Source: Flavobacterium flevense
Lineage (GTDB): Bacteria > Bacteroidota > Bacteroidia > Flavobacteriales > Flavobacteriaceae
Assembly: GCF_900142775.1 (NCBI RefSeq)
Contig: NZ_FRCC01000001.1
Span: 372,001-436,000 of the forward strand
Direction: 5' to 3'
Length of the DNA stretch: 64,000 nt
Under the pieces are notes generated by a model. It saw only the letters and a list, made by a program, of their open reading frames with translations, searched no databases and was not told the origin of the DNA. Below are positions 16,854-26,138 of this stretch, piece by piece. Position numbers and translations under genes: made by a program. Each line of letters starts with the position of its first letter. Position 1 is the stretch's first letter.

Positions 16854-18998
16854 ATGATTCCACAAGTAAAACAAGAAATTATCGATTTAGGAGATGGAAG
16901 AAGCATCTCAATCGAAACAGGTAAATTAGCAAAACAAGCCGATGGTTCGGTTGTTGTTCGTTTAGGAAATTGCATGCTTTTAGCAACAGCAGTATCAGCA
17001 AGAACAGCAAACGCAGGAATTGATTTTTTACCATTAACGGTAGATTACCGTGAAAAATTTGCTGCCGCAGGTCGTTTCCCTGGAGGTTTCTTCAAGAGAG
17101 AGGCGCGTCCAAGCGACAGCGAAGTATTAACAATGCGTTTAGTAGACCGTGTATTACGTCCTCTTTTCCCGGATGATTACCACGCTGAAACTCAGGTAAT
17201 GATTCAGCTAATGTCACATGACGACAACGTTATGCCAGATGCATTAGCCGGTTTAGCAGCATCTGCCGCTTTAGCCGTTTCTGATATTCCATTTTACAAC
17301 TTAATTTCCGAAGTACGTGTTGCACGTGTGGATGGTAAATTGGTTATCAACCCAAGCAGAGAAGAATTGGAAAAATCAGACATCGACATGATGATTGGTG
17401 CTTCTATGGATTCTGTTGCGATGGTGGAAGGTGAAATGAAAGAAATTTCAGAAGCCGAAATGATTGAAGCAATTAAATTTGCTCACGAAGCAATCAAAGT
17501 ACAAATTGCAGCACAACAACGTTTAAGAGCGGCTGTTGGAAATCCTGATTACAGAACTTATGATGGTGAAGTAGAAGATGAAGCTGTTTATACAAAAGTA
17601 AAAGCTGCTGCTTATGATAAATGTTATGCTATTGCAGCAGAAGCATCAGGAAAAAGCGAAAGAGGCGAAAAATTTGCTGCTGTAAAAACAGAATGCCAAG
17701 CATTGTTTACTGAAGAAGAATATGCTGAAAATGCTGACTTAGCCGGATTAGTTGGAAAATATTTCTACAAAACCAATAAAGAAGCTGTTCGTAATGTAAT
17801 TCTTGAACAAGGAATTCGTTTAGACGGAAGAAAAACAACAGAAATCAGACCTATCTGGTGTGAAACTGATTATTTACCTTCTGTACACGGTTCTTCATTA
17901 TTTACACGTGGAGAAACTCAGGCATTAGCTACAGTAACTTTAGGAACATCCAGAGAAGCAAATCAAATTGACTCTCCATCTGAACAAGGAGAAGAAAAAT
18001 TCTACTTACACTATAACTTCCCTCCTTTCTCAACTGGTGAAGCTCGTCCTTTAAGAGGAACTTCAAGAAGAGAAGTAGGTCACGGAAACTTAGCACAACG
18101 TGCATTAAAAAACATGATTCCTGCTGATTGTCCTTATACTATTCGTATTGTTTCAGAAGTTTTAGAATCTAACGGTTCTTCTTCTATGGCAACAGTATGT
18201 GCAGGAACTATGGCTTTGATGGATGCAGGAGTTCAAATGGTGAAACCGGTTTCCGGAATTGCTATGGGATTGATTACTGACGGTGAAAAATTTGCTGTAC
18301 TTTCAGATATCTTAGGTGATGAAGATCATTTAGGTGACATGGACTTTAAAGTAACTGGTACTGCTGACGGAATCACTGCTTGTCAAATGGATATCAAAAT
18401 TGACGGATTACGTTATGACATCATGGAACAAGCTTTATCTCAAGCTCGTGACGGACGTTTGCATATCTTAGGAAAATTAACAGAAACTATCGCTACTCCT
18501 AGAGAAGATGTTAAAGCACATTCTCCTAAAATCATTACCAGAACTATTCCTGGAAACTTCATTGGCGCTTTAATTGGACCTGGTGGAAAAGTAATTCAGG
18601 AATTACAAAAAGCTACCGGAACAACTATTGTTATCAACGAAGTAGACGAACAAGGAGTTATCGAAATCTTAGGTACAGATCCTGCCGGAATTGAAGCAGT
18701 ATTGGCTAAAATTAAGTCAATCACTTTCAAACCACAAATGGGAGAAGCTTATGAAGTAAAAGTAATCAAAATGCTGGATTTTGGAGCTGTAGTTGAATAT
18801 ACAGAAGCACCAGGAAACGAGGTTTTATTACACGTATCTGAATTAGCGTGGGAACGTACTGAAAACGTAACCGATGTAGTGAACATGGGCGATGTATTCC
18901 AAGTGAAATACTTAGGACTTGACCCTAAAACTAAAAAAGAAAAAGTGTCAAGAAAAGCACTTATCGCAAGACCTCCGCGTGAGGAGAAAAAAGAGTAA
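16854..18998 (+). CDS. pnp: Polyribonucleotide nucleotidyltransferase (PNPase)
   Basis: Phosphorolytic 3'-5' exoribonuclease and degradosome component. Two RNase PH-like domains are present ([20 protein letters not shown] at the start, and [18 protein letters not shown] near 365), the second catalytic. Then come the KH domain ([20 protein letters not shown], about 560-590) and the C-terminal S1 domain ([17 protein letters not shown] ... [15 protein letters not shown]). About 714 residues, full length. A TTG upstream at 16827 is in frame, but the ATG at 16854 follows an AAAGGAAA ribosome-binding-like stretch and matches family starts. Confidence 0.97.
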   Translation: MIPQVKQEIIDLGDGRSISIETGKLAKQADGSVVVRLGNCMLLATAVSARTANAGIDFLPLTVDYREKFAAAGRFPGGFFKREARPSDSEVLTMRLVDRVLRPLFPDDYHAETQVMIQLMSHDDNVMPDALAGLAASAALAVSDIPFYNLISEVRVARVDGKLVINPSREELEKSDIDMMIGASMDSVAMVEGEMKEISEAEMIEAIKFAHEAIKVQIAAQQRLRAAVGNPDYRTYDGEVEDEAVYTKVKAAAYDKCYAIAAEASGKSERGEKFAAVKTECQALFTEEEYAENADLAGLVGKYFYKTNKEAVRNVILEQGIRLDGRKTTEIRPIWCETDYLPSVHGSSLFTRGETQALATVTLGTSREANQIDSPSEQGEEKFYLHYNFPPFSTGEARPLRGTSRREVGHGNLAQRALKNMIPADCPYTIRIVSEVLESNGSSSMATVCAGTMALMDAGVQMVKPVSGIAMGLITDGEKFAVLSDILGDEDHLGDMDFKVTGTADGITACQMDIKIDGLRYDIMEQALSQARDGRLHILGKLTETIATPREDVKAHSPKIITRTIPGNFIGALIGPGGKVIQELQKATGTTIVINEVDEQGVIEILGTDPAGIEAVLAKIKSITFKPQMGEAYEVKVIKMLDFGAVVEYTEAPGNEVLLHVSELAWERTENVTDVVNMGDVFQVKYLGLDPKTKKEKVSRKALIARPPREEKKE

Positions 18999-19030
18999 TC
19001 ATATCTTAGTTTACTAAAGGTTTAATTATA

Positions 19031-19070
19031 AAAAATCCCGACTCGTTGTAAAAAACGAGACGGGATTTTT
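19031..19070 (+). terminator. Terminator after pnp
   Basis: A 17-bp stem (19031-19047 with 19054-19070) with a single A-A mismatch, GC-rich core and T run. It separates pnp from rpoD. Confidence 0.9.
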
Positions 19071-19174
19071 GTTTTTTGTAAGCTTAAATAAAATTTTTTT
19101 GAAGATTTTGTAACTTTCTTACAACTCCGTACGTATAACCATTTGTACACTATAAAAAATGGGACAACAATAAC

Positions 19175-20038
19175 ATGAGACAACTTAAAATCACCAAGCA
19201 GGTTACCAATCGTGAAACTGCTTCATTAGACAAATATTTACAAGAAATTGGAAAAGTTGACCTTATTACTGCTGACGAAGAAGTAGAATTAGCACAAAAA
19301 ATTAAAGCCGGAGATCAAAGAGCTCTGGAAAAATTAACAAAAGCTAATTTACGTTTCGTTGTTTCGGTAGCAAAACAATATCAAAATCAAGGATTAACAC
19401 TTCCTGATTTAATTAACGAAGGAAACTTAGGATTGATTAAAGCTGCACAACGTTTTGATGAAACACGTGGTTTTAAATTCATTTCGTATGCAGTTTGGTG
19501 GATTCGTCAATCGATTCTTCAGGCTTTGGCTGAGCAATCCCGTATCGTTCGTTTACCATTAAACAAAATTGGTTCTATCAACAAAATCAACAAGATGTAC
19601 GCTTTATTAGAGCAATCTAACGAGCGTCCGCCTTCTGCTGAAGAAATTGCAAAAGAACTGGATATGACCGTAAATGATGTAAAAGAGTCTATGAAAAACT
19701 CCGGTCGTCATTTATCAATGGATGCCCCTCTTGTTGAAGGAGAAGATTCTAACCTTTATGACGTGTTACGTTCAGGTGAATCTCCAAATCCGGACAGAGA
19801 ATTAATCCACGAATCTTTACGTACTGAAATCGAGCGTTCACTAGAAACATTAACTCCCCGTGAGGCTGATGTAGTTCGTTTGTATTTTGGTCTTGGTGAT
19901 CAACACCCAATGACTCTGGAAGAAATTGGAGAAACTTTTGACCTGACACGTGAGCGTGTTCGTCAGATTAAAGAAAAAGCAATCCGTAGATTAAAACATA
20001 CTTCCAGAAGTAAAATCTTAAAAACTTACTTAGGTTAA
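19175..20038 (+). CDS. rpoD: Primary RNA polymerase sigma factor (sigma-70, RpoD/SigA)
   Basis: Housekeeping sigma factor. The 287 residues contain region 1.2 ([20 protein letters not shown]), region 2 ([20 protein letters not shown]; then [15 protein letters not shown], which melts and reads the -7 element), region 3 ([20 protein letters not shown]) and region 4 ([14 protein letters not shown] ... [20 protein letters not shown]). Region 1.1 is absent, as is typical of Bacteroidota SigA, which reads TAnnTTTG rather than TATAAT. The many TAnnTTTG boxes in this window agree with that. It is monocistronic, ending in a terminator. Confidence 0.96.
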   Translation: MRQLKITKQVTNRETASLDKYLQEIGKVDLITADEEVELAQKIKAGDQRALEKLTKANLRFVVSVAKQYQNQGLTLPDLINEGNLGLIKAAQRFDETRGFKFISYAVWWIRQSILQALAEQSRIVRLPLNKIGSINKINKMYALLEQSNERPPSAEEIAKELDMTVNDVKESMKNSGRHLSMDAPLVEGEDSNLYDVLRSGESPNPDRELIHESLRTEIERSLETLTPREADVVRLYFGLGDQHPMTLEEIGETFDLTRERVRQIKEKAIRRLKHTSRSKILKTYLG

Positions 20039-20055
20039 TCCTATAACACTATCTC

Positions 20056-20084
20056 AAACTCCGGCTCAAACCGGAGTTTTTTTT
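20056..20084 (+). terminator. Terminator after rpoD
   Basis: Nine-bp stem AAACTCCGG/CCGGAGTTT with a six-base loop and a long T tract. Confidence 0.9.
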
Positions 20085-20106
20085 TATACCAACTATACAT
20101 TTATTT

Positions 20107-20224
20107 TGGGCGTGCCACCATCTGAAAAAAAAGAGCTAAGCCTCTTTGCGTAGATCCGCTCTTTTTTTCAGCTGCTGTCGTGCTATCCGCTCCGCTTTGG
20201 CGGAGTGCTCCTATCACTCACGCA
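20107..20224 (+). repeat. Hairpin-rich dispersed repeat element (about 118 bp)
   Basis: Bounded by TGGGCGTG at the left and TCACGCA at the right, which are roughly inverse. Inside, CTGAAAAAAAAGAGC (20122-20136) can pair with GCTCTTTTTTTCAG (20158-20171), and a second GC-rich hairpin (CTCCGC ... GCGGAG) lies near 20190-20206. The GGGCGTG ... GCTATCCGC ... CACGC style matches a repeat family I recall from flavobacterial intergenic DNA. There is no reading frame of note. It lies between the rpoD terminator and the rpe promoter. Confidence 0.65.
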
Positions 20225-20268
20225 AAAACTGCTCCGTCAAGAAAACATAATTTTCTAATTTGATTTTG

Positions 20269-20276
20269 TACCTTTG
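20269..20276 (+). promoter_or_regulatory. -7 element of the rpe promoter
   Basis: TACCTTTG matches TAnnTTTG. It lies inside the possible upstream extension of the rpe frame (in-frame ATG at 20260), which argues that translation starts at 20305. No clear -33 TTG is seen. Confidence 0.55.
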
Positions 20277-20304
20277 CAAAAATTCAACACACAACACAAC
20301 CATA

Positions 20305-20967
20305 ATGAAAAACACACTTATTGCTCCATCAGTATTAGCTGCTGATTTTGCTAATCTGGAACGCGACATCAAAATGATTAATACCAGTGAAGCAGACTGG
20401 TTTCACATTGACATCATGGATGGCGTTTTTGTTCCCAATATTTCTTTTGGAATGCCGGTTTTAGAAGCTATCAAAAGACATGCAAACAAAACTATTGATG
20501 TACATTTGATGATTGTTGATCCGGATCGTTACATTTCGACTTTCAAAAAATTAGGAGCTGATGTATTAACTGTTCACCTTGAAGCCTGCACTCACCTTCA
20601 CAGAACCTTACAAGCCATTAAAGCCGAAGGAATGAAAGCCGGAGTTGCCTTAAATCCGCATACCAATGTTGATTTACTTGAAGATGTAATTAACGATATT
20701 GACTTGGTTTGTATCATGAGTGTGAATCCGGGTTTTGGAGGACAATCATTCATAGAAAACACTTATGATAAAATCAGAAAGTTAAAAGCTTTAATCAATA
20801 GAAAAGGTGCTTCAACCATTATCGAAATTGACGGTGGAGTAACTAATAAAAATGCAGTTCAATTAGTAGAAGCCGGAGCAGATGTTTTGGTAGCCGGAAG
20901 TTATGTTTTTGGCGCTGCTGACCCAATTGCCACAGTAGCCGATTTAAAGAAAATTACCAGTCTATAA
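20305..20967 (+). CDS. rpe: Ribulose-phosphate 3-epimerase
   Basis: Interconverts ribulose 5-phosphate and xylulose 5-phosphate in the pentose phosphate pathway. The TIM barrel begins NTLIAPSVLAADFANLERDI; metal and substrate residues appear in WFHIDIMDGVFVPNISFG, VHLMIVDPDRYI, CIMSVNPGFGGQSFI and IIEIDGGVTNKN. The last strand GADVLVAGSYVFG forms the phosphate site. About 220 residues, full length. A longer frame from 20260 exists but runs through the promoter, so the MKNTLIAPS start is chosen. Confidence 0.96.
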   Translation: MKNTLIAPSVLAADFANLERDIKMINTSEADWFHIDIMDGVFVPNISFGMPVLEAIKRHANKTIDVHLMIVDPDRYISTFKKLGADVLTVHLEACTHLHRTLQAIKAEGMKAGVALNPHTNVDLLEDVINDIDLVCIMSVNPGFGGQSFIENTYDKIRKLKALINRKGASTIIEIDGGVTNKNAVQLVEAGADVLVAGSYVFGAADPIATVADLKKITSL

Positions 20968-20979
20968 AATAATATCCCA

Positions 20980-21016
20980 AAGCCTTCTCAAACTGAACTG
21001 AGAAGGCTTCTTTTTA
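20980..21016 (+). terminator. Terminator after rpe
   Basis: Eleven-bp stem AAGCCTTCTCA/TGAGAAGGCTT with an 8-base loop, followed by CTTTTTATTT. Confidence 0.88.
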
Positions 21017-21165
21017 TTTCAAATAAAAAACAATTCACACAAAACCACTAAAACACTACACAATAGATAATTATATAATCAGAAACTCAAATTATATAAA
21101 ATTTTCTCCTCTAAATGACAGAGCTTTGTAAAAGCTTTAATCATAAACTTAATTCCCCGAATACG

Positions 21166-22392
21166 ATGAGAAAAATTAAATCTATCACGATACTATCTAC
21201 TGCATTATTTAGCCTCTTCAGCTGCTCGAATAATAACGATACAAAAAATAATCCCGGTACTATTACCAATCCGGCAGAAACTAACAATCCTAACACCAGT
21301 TTCAAACCGGCATTTGATGGGCAAACCCGTGTAAATGGAATACAAACCAATACGGATTACGAATCAAAGATAATTACTACCGCTCTCACAAAACCCTGGA
21401 GCGTTAAAAGCCTTCCGGATGGCAGACTATTAATAACTGAAAAAGACGGTGTTTTCCGTATTGTAACCACAACAGGAGAAGTAAGTAATCCTATTTCCGG
21501 CATTCCTGCAGTAAATGCTGCAAATCAGGGAGGTTTATTAGGTTTTTGTCTGGATCCAGATTTTGAATCTAACAGACTACTGTACTGGGTATTTTCTGAA
21601 GCTGTATCAGGCGGAAACATTACAGCTGTTGCAAAGGGTAAACTATCCGGCGACTCAAAAAGCATAGAAAACGCCACCGTTATTTACCGAACTACTCCTG
21701 CAAATAATAGTACACTTCATTATGGAGGACGTATCCTTTTTGACAAAACAGGAAACCTTTTAGTCAGTACCGGAGAACGCTCCGTACTTGAAACAAGACC
21801 ATTAGCCCAATCTACTTCGACAAGTTTAGGCAAAGTGGTCCGAATAACAAAAAATGGACAAGCAGCTCCTGGAAATCCAAGTTTTAATCAGGCACAATCA
21901 TTAGCCGAATTATACACAATTGGACATAGAAATCCTCAGGGATTAGCTATGCATCCTGTTACAGACGAAATCTGGCTCAGCGAACACGGACCACGTGGAG
22001 GTGATGAAATTAACCGTTTAGAGGCAGGGAAAAACTATGGCTGGCCGGTAATTACGTATGGAATAGAATACGGTGGAGGAATTATTGGTGAAGGAATTCA
22101 GCAAAAAGAAGGTATGGAGCAACCCGTTTATTATTGGGATCCGGTAGTATCACCAAGCGGAATGACTTTTTATACCGGAAATCGTGTTCCTGAATGGCAA
22201 AACAACCTTTTTATAGGAACCCTAAGTGGTATGCATATTGTTCGCCTTGCTATTAAAGACAATCGAATCATTGGAGAAGAAAGGCTTCTTGCTCAGAAAA
22301 ATCAAAGATTCAGAGACATTACACAAGGAAATGATGGCGCTTTATATGCTATCACTGATCAGGGCAGATTATACAAAATTGACAAGAAATAA
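21166..22392 (+). CDS. PQQ-dependent aldose sugar dehydrogenase-like lipoprotein
   Basis: A 408-residue protein of the soluble glucose/sorbosone dehydrogenase (GSDH/YliI) six-bladed propeller family, which oxidises aldoses with PQQ. The start MRKIKSITILSTALFSLFSC is a lipoprotein signal with the lipidated Cys at residue 20, followed by an Asn/Thr/Pro-rich linker. Family segments are TKPWSVKSLPDGRLLITEKD, LLGFCLDPDFESN, LHYGGRILFD, IGHRNPQGLAM, SEHGPRGGDEINRLEAGKNY and the closing DGALYAITDQGRLYKI. Arg and His residues of the PQQ site (HGPRGGDE, GHRNPQG) are present. It is monocistronic; no PQQ synthesis genes are in the window, so the cofactor may come from outside. Confidence 0.9.
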   Translation: MRKIKSITILSTALFSLFSCSNNNDTKNNPGTITNPAETNNPNTSFKPAFDGQTRVNGIQTNTDYESKIITTALTKPWSVKSLPDGRLLITEKDGVFRIVTTTGEVSNPISGIPAVNAANQGGLLGFCLDPDFESNRLLYWVFSEAVSGGNITAVAKGKLSGDSKSIENATVIYRTTPANNSTLHYGGRILFDKTGNLLVSTGERSVLETRPLAQSTSTSLGKVVRITKNGQAAPGNPSFNQAQSLAELYTIGHRNPQGLAMHPVTDEIWLSEHGPRGGDEINRLEAGKNYGWPVITYGIEYGGGIIGEGIQQKEGMEQPVYYWDPVVSPSGMTFYTGNRVPEWQNNLFIGTLSGMHIVRLAIKDNRIIGEERLLAQKNQRFRDITQGNDGALYAITDQGRLYKIDKK

Positions 22393-22414
22393 CACCAAAA
22401 GATCTATTTAAAAT

Positions 22415-22464
22415 AAAAAGCCTCAAAAGCAATCCATAAGATTTGATTGCTTTTGAGGCTTTTT
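22415..22464. terminator. Bidirectional terminator
   Basis: Perfect 20-bp stem (22415-22434 with 22445-22464), beginning AAAAAGCCTCAAAAGCAATC, with a 10-base loop and A/T tracts on both sides. It serves the convergent sugar dehydrogenase and MtfA-like genes. Confidence 0.93.
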
Positions 22465-23268
22465 TTAAACCTTTTCTTCAAAATTAATCATTTTAACGAT
22501 AATTTTAAATAACTCAGGATGCTGTTTTTTAAAAATTGCCGGTGTCTCAAAAAAGTGCTCCAGAATGACAGCTAAAAATTCAAATTGATTCTGATAAGCA
22601 TATAATCTAAAATACCCATTGGAACGCAATTCCGCATTCAACGAGTCATCTTTATAATAATTCATGCTTTTATTAAACTCATCATAAAAGATAACAGCAC
22701 TTGGATCATTACTCTTCAAACAATGAAAATGCAATGCATGTGCAAATTCATGTAATCCCAAATTAATATTATCATTAGAGGTTTCATGACCTAAAACAAA
22801 ATCTTCCCACGAAAAAACAATGGATTTCATTCGGGGATTAAATTCTCCTTTATGATATGCATCATTGGAAGACGAATAATAACTTGATGGATAAATAACA
22901 ATTCTTGAAAACAATTCAATCAAATATTTCCTGAAACCAAAAGTCAGCATTACATAAGTACCTGCTATCAATATTTGCATCAGTGGGGTAATTGCTATAT
23001 CCTTGCCTACAAACTCATATTTAGACAAAAACTCCTTTACCCGATGTTCAAAATACTTTTTCCTTTTCAAATTAAGTCGGTTATAAAAAGGAAAATTATG
23101 TTCTAAAATTGCTTTTTGTTCACTATTCAATTTTTTCAGCAAAGGATATGCATGTAAAAACAAGGGTTTCTTGAAAGCCAGAACATAAGCAGGTTCAATA
23201 ATCCTGAACACAATTAATTGAAAAGCAAGTATCGCAAAAACAAGAATGACAAAAAATTGAAACACCAT
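22465..23268 (-). CDS. MtfA-like zinc-dependent peptidase
   Basis: A 267-residue protein with one N-terminal transmembrane helix (about 3-25) and a second hydrophobic stretch near 95-112. The catalytic HExxH is HEFAH in NLGLHEFAHALHFHC (about residue 173), with a glutamate further on in QFEFLAVILEHFFE, where MtfA-family enzymes have their third ligand. MtfA is a gluzincin aminopeptidase that binds the Mlc repressor in enterobacteria; the Bacteroidota members are membrane-anchored and their substrate is unknown. It is a single gene on the minus strand, sharing the terminator at 22415-22464. Confidence 0.88.
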   Translation of the reverse strand: MVFQFFVILVFAILAFQLIVFRIIEPAYVLAFKKPLFLHAYPLLKKLNSEQKAILEHNFPFYNRLNLKRKKYFEHRVKEFLSKYEFVGKDIAITPLMQILIAGTYVMLTFGFRKYLIELFSRIVIYPSSYYSSSNDAYHKGEFNPRMKSIVFSWEDFVLGHETSNDNINLGLHEFAHALHFHCLKSNDPSAVIFYDEFNKSMNYYKDDSLNAELRSNGYFRLYAYQNQFEFLAVILEHFFETPAIFKKQHPELFKIIVKMINFEEKV

Positions 23269-23311
23269 ATCTGTTCCATTAAATGGATTATGTAATTAAA
23301 TTTAAAATAAA

Positions 23312-23353
23312 AACCTCAAAAACAATCTTTTAAATCTGATTATTTTTGAGGTT
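23312..23353 (-). terminator. Terminator after tRNA-Arg
   Basis: On the minus strand AACCTCAAAAA (23353-23343) pairs with TTTTTGAGGTT (23322-23312), followed by a T-rich run. It ends the tRNA transcript. Confidence 0.8.
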
Positions 23354-23362
23354 ATTGGAATG

Positions 23363-23436
23363 TGACCGCGGCAGGGTTCGAACCTGCAACCCTCAGAGCC
23401 GAAATCTGATATTCTATCCAGTTGAACTACGCAGCC
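23363..23436 (-). tRNA. tRNA-Arg (anticodon UCG)
   Basis: A full cloverleaf can be drawn: acceptor GGCTGCG/CGCGGTC with two G-U pairs, D arm GTTCAACTGGATAGAAT, anticodon stem TCAGA/TCTGA with loop TTTCGGC (anticodon TCG), and T arm GCAGG-TTCGAAC-CCTGC. The discriminator is A and CCA is not encoded. It probably decodes CGA and related CGN codons. No promoter box is seen directly upstream, so it may be transcribed with the YqeY gene. Confidence 0.93.
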
Positions 23437-23442
23437 ATTTTA

Positions 23443-23490
23443 ATTTTAGAATTTAGATTTCATATTAATCAGAAGTCTAAATTCTAAAAT
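23443..23490. repeat. AT-rich inverted repeat between YqeY and tRNA-Arg
   Basis: ATTTTAGAATTTAGA (23443-23457) is the exact reverse complement of TCTAAATTCTAAAAT (23476-23490), with an 18-base loop. It could fold in the RNA between the two genes. There is no GC core or T tract, so it is not a normal terminator. Confidence 0.7.
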
Positions 23491-23500
23491 CTAACTTTTA

Positions 23501-23950
23501 TTAAACTAATAATTTTTTTACAATAGTAGAAACTGTTTTTCCTTCAGCAGTTCCTCCTAATTGTGCAGAAGCTAATCCCATTACTTTTCCCATTGATGCA
23601 ATTCCGGATGCTCCTGTTTCAGCAATAATTTTAGCAATGACAGCTTCTATTTCCTCTTCGCTTAATTGAGCCGGTAAAAACTTCTCAATTACAGCAACCT
23701 GAGCTAATTCCGGTTCAGCTAAATCAGGACGATTTTGTTCTGTAAAAATTCTGGCGCTTTCTTTACGTGTTTTTACTAAACGCTGTAACAATTTAACTTC
23801 TTCATCTGCCGAAATTTCTTCTTTTGATCCTGAAGAAGTCTGAGCTAAAAGTAATTCTGATTTGATTGCTCTCAAAGCTTCTAAAGCTACGGTATCTTTG
23901 GCTCTCATGGCTGTTTTAATCTCTTCCATGATCTGTACTGATAAACTCAT
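23501..23950 (-). CDS. GatB/YqeY domain protein
   Basis: A 149-residue helical protein of the YqeY family, related to the tail domain of GatB amidotransferase. It begins MSLSVQIMEEIKTAMRAKD and carries LEALRAIKSELLLAQ, a charged middle (EEVKLLQRLVKTRKESARIF) and the C-terminal ASGIASMGKVMGLASAQLGG. The role in bacteria is not settled; a tRNA-related function is assumed from the domain. The frame extends upstream to 24016, but the usual family start is at 23950. It lies between the dcw terminator and tRNA-Arg. Confidence 0.9.
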   Translation of the reverse strand: MSLSVQIMEEIKTAMRAKDTVALEALRAIKSELLLAQTSSGSKEEISADEEVKLLQRLVKTRKESARIFTEQNRPDLAEPELAQVAVIEKFLPAQLSEEEIEAVIAKIIAETGASGIASMGKVMGLASAQLGGTAEGKTVSTIVKKLLV

Positions 23951-24060
23951 TGGTTTCTTATTATTAAGCAATACTGCTGTGTTTGACATTATTTTTAAAA
24001 AGAGTTCAGGAGACAATTACTTATACTGAAACTCTGTTTATTTTTGCGAAGGTAAAAAAA

Positions 24061-24094
24061 ATAACCCGAAAATTAAATGCAACTTTCGGGTTAT
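24061..24094 (-). terminator. Terminator of the dcw cluster, after ftsZ
   Basis: On the minus strand ATAACCCGAAA (24094-24084) pairs with TTTCGGGTTAT (24071-24061) and is followed by eight T residues. It ends the division and cell-wall cluster. Confidence 0.9.
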
Positions 24095-24114
24095 TGTATG
24101 CAAAAATGGATAGA

Positions 24115-26088
24115 TTAATCTACGTTGTCGTGCAAATAAGAATTATTAGAACGCAATTGCAAATCATTATTGCTGTCAGTCCCTACTGATATTCTTGAAT
24201 TTGCATTGTTAGTTTGATTATTTGAAATATCGATACCTAATCTTTTATAAGCAGGTTCTTTTTCATATTCATCAATCTTAGAAACATTATTGTGAAACTT
24301 ATAATTGAATTCTTTTAATTTTTTTCTTCTTTCATCAGCTCTTAAGCGTAATGTTTCTTCAATTGTCATTTCGATAGGAGAAATATCTTCGGCTTTTGAA
24401 AAATCTTCTGAAGGTATTTCTACTTTTTTCATGGTGATGTTTAACTCTTCAGGAATTACTTCTTCCACCACTTTTGCTACCGGCTTAGACGAAATTAATT
24501 CGTTTTCTGCCTCCATATATTCTTCAAGAGAATATCTGATGACTCCTTTGTCTGACAATTCAGTTACCGGAACAAACTGCACAGCTTGGTTTACCTTAAT
24601 ATCTTTAGTTTCATTTGTCAATTCAAATAAAATTTTTTCTTCTTTTTCCTGAACTGGTTCCGGTTTAACCGGCTCCGATTTAAAAAGAGGCAAATCAAAA
24701 GAAATAGAAGTCTGCTCTTGTTTTTCGATTGCTTTAGGCTCTTCAATAATTGGTTGTTTTACTTCTGCTGCTTTTGGTGCTGAAAAAGTAAATTCTTCTT
24801 CTTTTATTGGAGAAACAATTTCGAAAGTAACATCAATATTTTTAATAAATTCAGACATTGCCATCAATTCCTCGTTTCCCTCAACAGGAACAACTTTTTC
24901 TGCCACAGGAGCAGCTGCAACAACTTCCTCTTCATCAATTAAGTCAAAAACAACTCTTTCTTCAACATTACTACTTACCGGCTTATCAATATCTAAATCA
25001 AAACCTGCAACTGTATTGTTACTTAGATTATGAACACTTCTTTGCTCATCTTCTAAGGTATGAATGATTTTTTTTGGCTCCGTATTAACGATTCCGTTTT
25101 GTTGTTCAATATCAAATCCAGTTGCAATAATAGTCACTGCCACAGCATCACCTAATGTATCATCTTCACCAACTCCCATGATGATATTAGCATTGTAACC
25201 GGCTTCACTTTGAATATGGTCATTAATTTCGCCTATTTCATCTAAGGTAATTTCGTTAGATCCAGAAACGATGAGCAACAATACGTTTTTGGCTCCTGTA
25301 ATTTTATTATCATTTAATAACGGAGAATCTAAAGCAGCAACTATAGCCTCTTTAGCTCTGTTTTCACCTGAAGCAACAGAAGAACCCATGATAGCAGTTC
25401 CACTATTTGCTAATACCGTTTTAGCATCACGTAAATCGATATTTTGAGTATAGTGATGTGTAATTACTTCGGCAATTCCTCTTGAGGCTGTTGCCAAAAC
25501 TTCATCCGCTTTAGAGAATCCTGCTTTAAAACCAAGATTTCCATATACTTCTCTTAATTTGTTATTATTGATAACAATTAAAGAGTCTACTTGTTTACGT
25601 AATTTTTCAATTCCAATAAGCGCTTGCTCCTGACGCACTTTCCCTTCAAAGGTAAAAGGCAAGGTCACAATACCTACCGTCAGAATTTCTCTTTCTTTAG
25701 CCAGTTGAGCAATTACCGGCGCCGCACCCGTACCTGTACCTCCACCCATTCCGGCAGTGATAAAAACCATCTTGGTATTGCGGTCTAACATTTTTTCGAT
25801 GTCAGCGATACTTTCGATAGCAGATTGTTGCCCCACATCCGGATTAGCTCCGGCACCAAGTCCTTCTGTTAAATTTACTCCTAATTGAATTTTATTAGGA
25901 ACCCCACTATTTTGTAATGCCTGTGAATCCGTATTACACACAATGAAATCAACTCCTTTGATTCCTTGCTTAAACATATGATTGATAGCATTACTACCAC
26001 CTCCACCTACACCTATTACTTTTATCACATTTGATTGATTTTTAGGTAAATCAAATGAGATACTTCCAAATTCTGAGTTGCTCGTCAT
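24115..26088 (-). CDS. ftsZ: Cell division protein FtsZ, long C-terminal form
   Basis: Tubulin-like GTPase forming the septal ring. The nucleotide-binding core covers about residues 20-330, with IGVGGGGSNAINHMF, the tubulin signature GGMGGGTGTGAAPVIAQ and NIDLRDAKTVLANSG. The product is 657 residues against about 380 in E. coli. The extra length is an acidic, Val/Glu/Pro-rich linker of some 280 residues (APVAEKVVPVEGNEELM and similar) before the C-terminal conserved part ending LRSNNSYLHDNVD. This long linker is a known trait of Bacteroidota FtsZ. Last gene of the cluster; 50 bp after ftsA. Confidence 0.97.
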   Translation of the reverse strand: MTSNSEFGSISFDLPKNQSNVIKVIGVGGGGSNAINHMFKQGIKGVDFIVCNTDSQALQNSGVPNKIQLGVNLTEGLGAGANPDVGQQSAIESIADIEKMLDRNTKMVFITAGMGGGTGTGAAPVIAQLAKEREILTVGIVTLPFTFEGKVRQEQALIGIEKLRKQVDSLIVINNNKLREVYGNLGFKAGFSKADEVLATASRGIAEVITHHYTQNIDLRDAKTVLANSGTAIMGSSVASGENRAKEAIVAALDSPLLNDNKITGAKNVLLLIVSGSNEITLDEIGEINDHIQSEAGYNANIIMGVGEDDTLGDAVAVTIIATGFDIEQQNGIVNTEPKKIIHTLEDEQRSVHNLSNNTVAGFDLDIDKPVSSNVEERVVFDLIDEEEVVAAAPVAEKVVPVEGNEELMAMSEFIKNIDVTFEIVSPIKEEEFTFSAPKAAEVKQPIIEEPKAIEKQEQTSISFDLPLFKSEPVKPEPVQEKEEKILFELTNETKDIKVNQAVQFVPVTELSDKGVIRYSLEEYMEAENELISSKPVAKVVEEVIPEELNITMKKVEIPSEDFSKAEDISPIEMTIEETLRLRADERRKKLKEFNYKFHNNVSKIDEYEKEPAYKRLGIDISNNQTNNANSRISVGTDSNNDLQLRSNNSYLHDNVD

Positions 26089-26138
26089 ATTATTTGGTAT
26101 TTTGATATTAATATATTTTGTCTTTATTCTTCTTTTTA

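Noticed and set aside
20260..20304. N-terminal extension of ribulose-phosphate epimerase
   Set aside because: It would be translated through the TACCTTTG promoter element; the enzyme fold starts at 20305.
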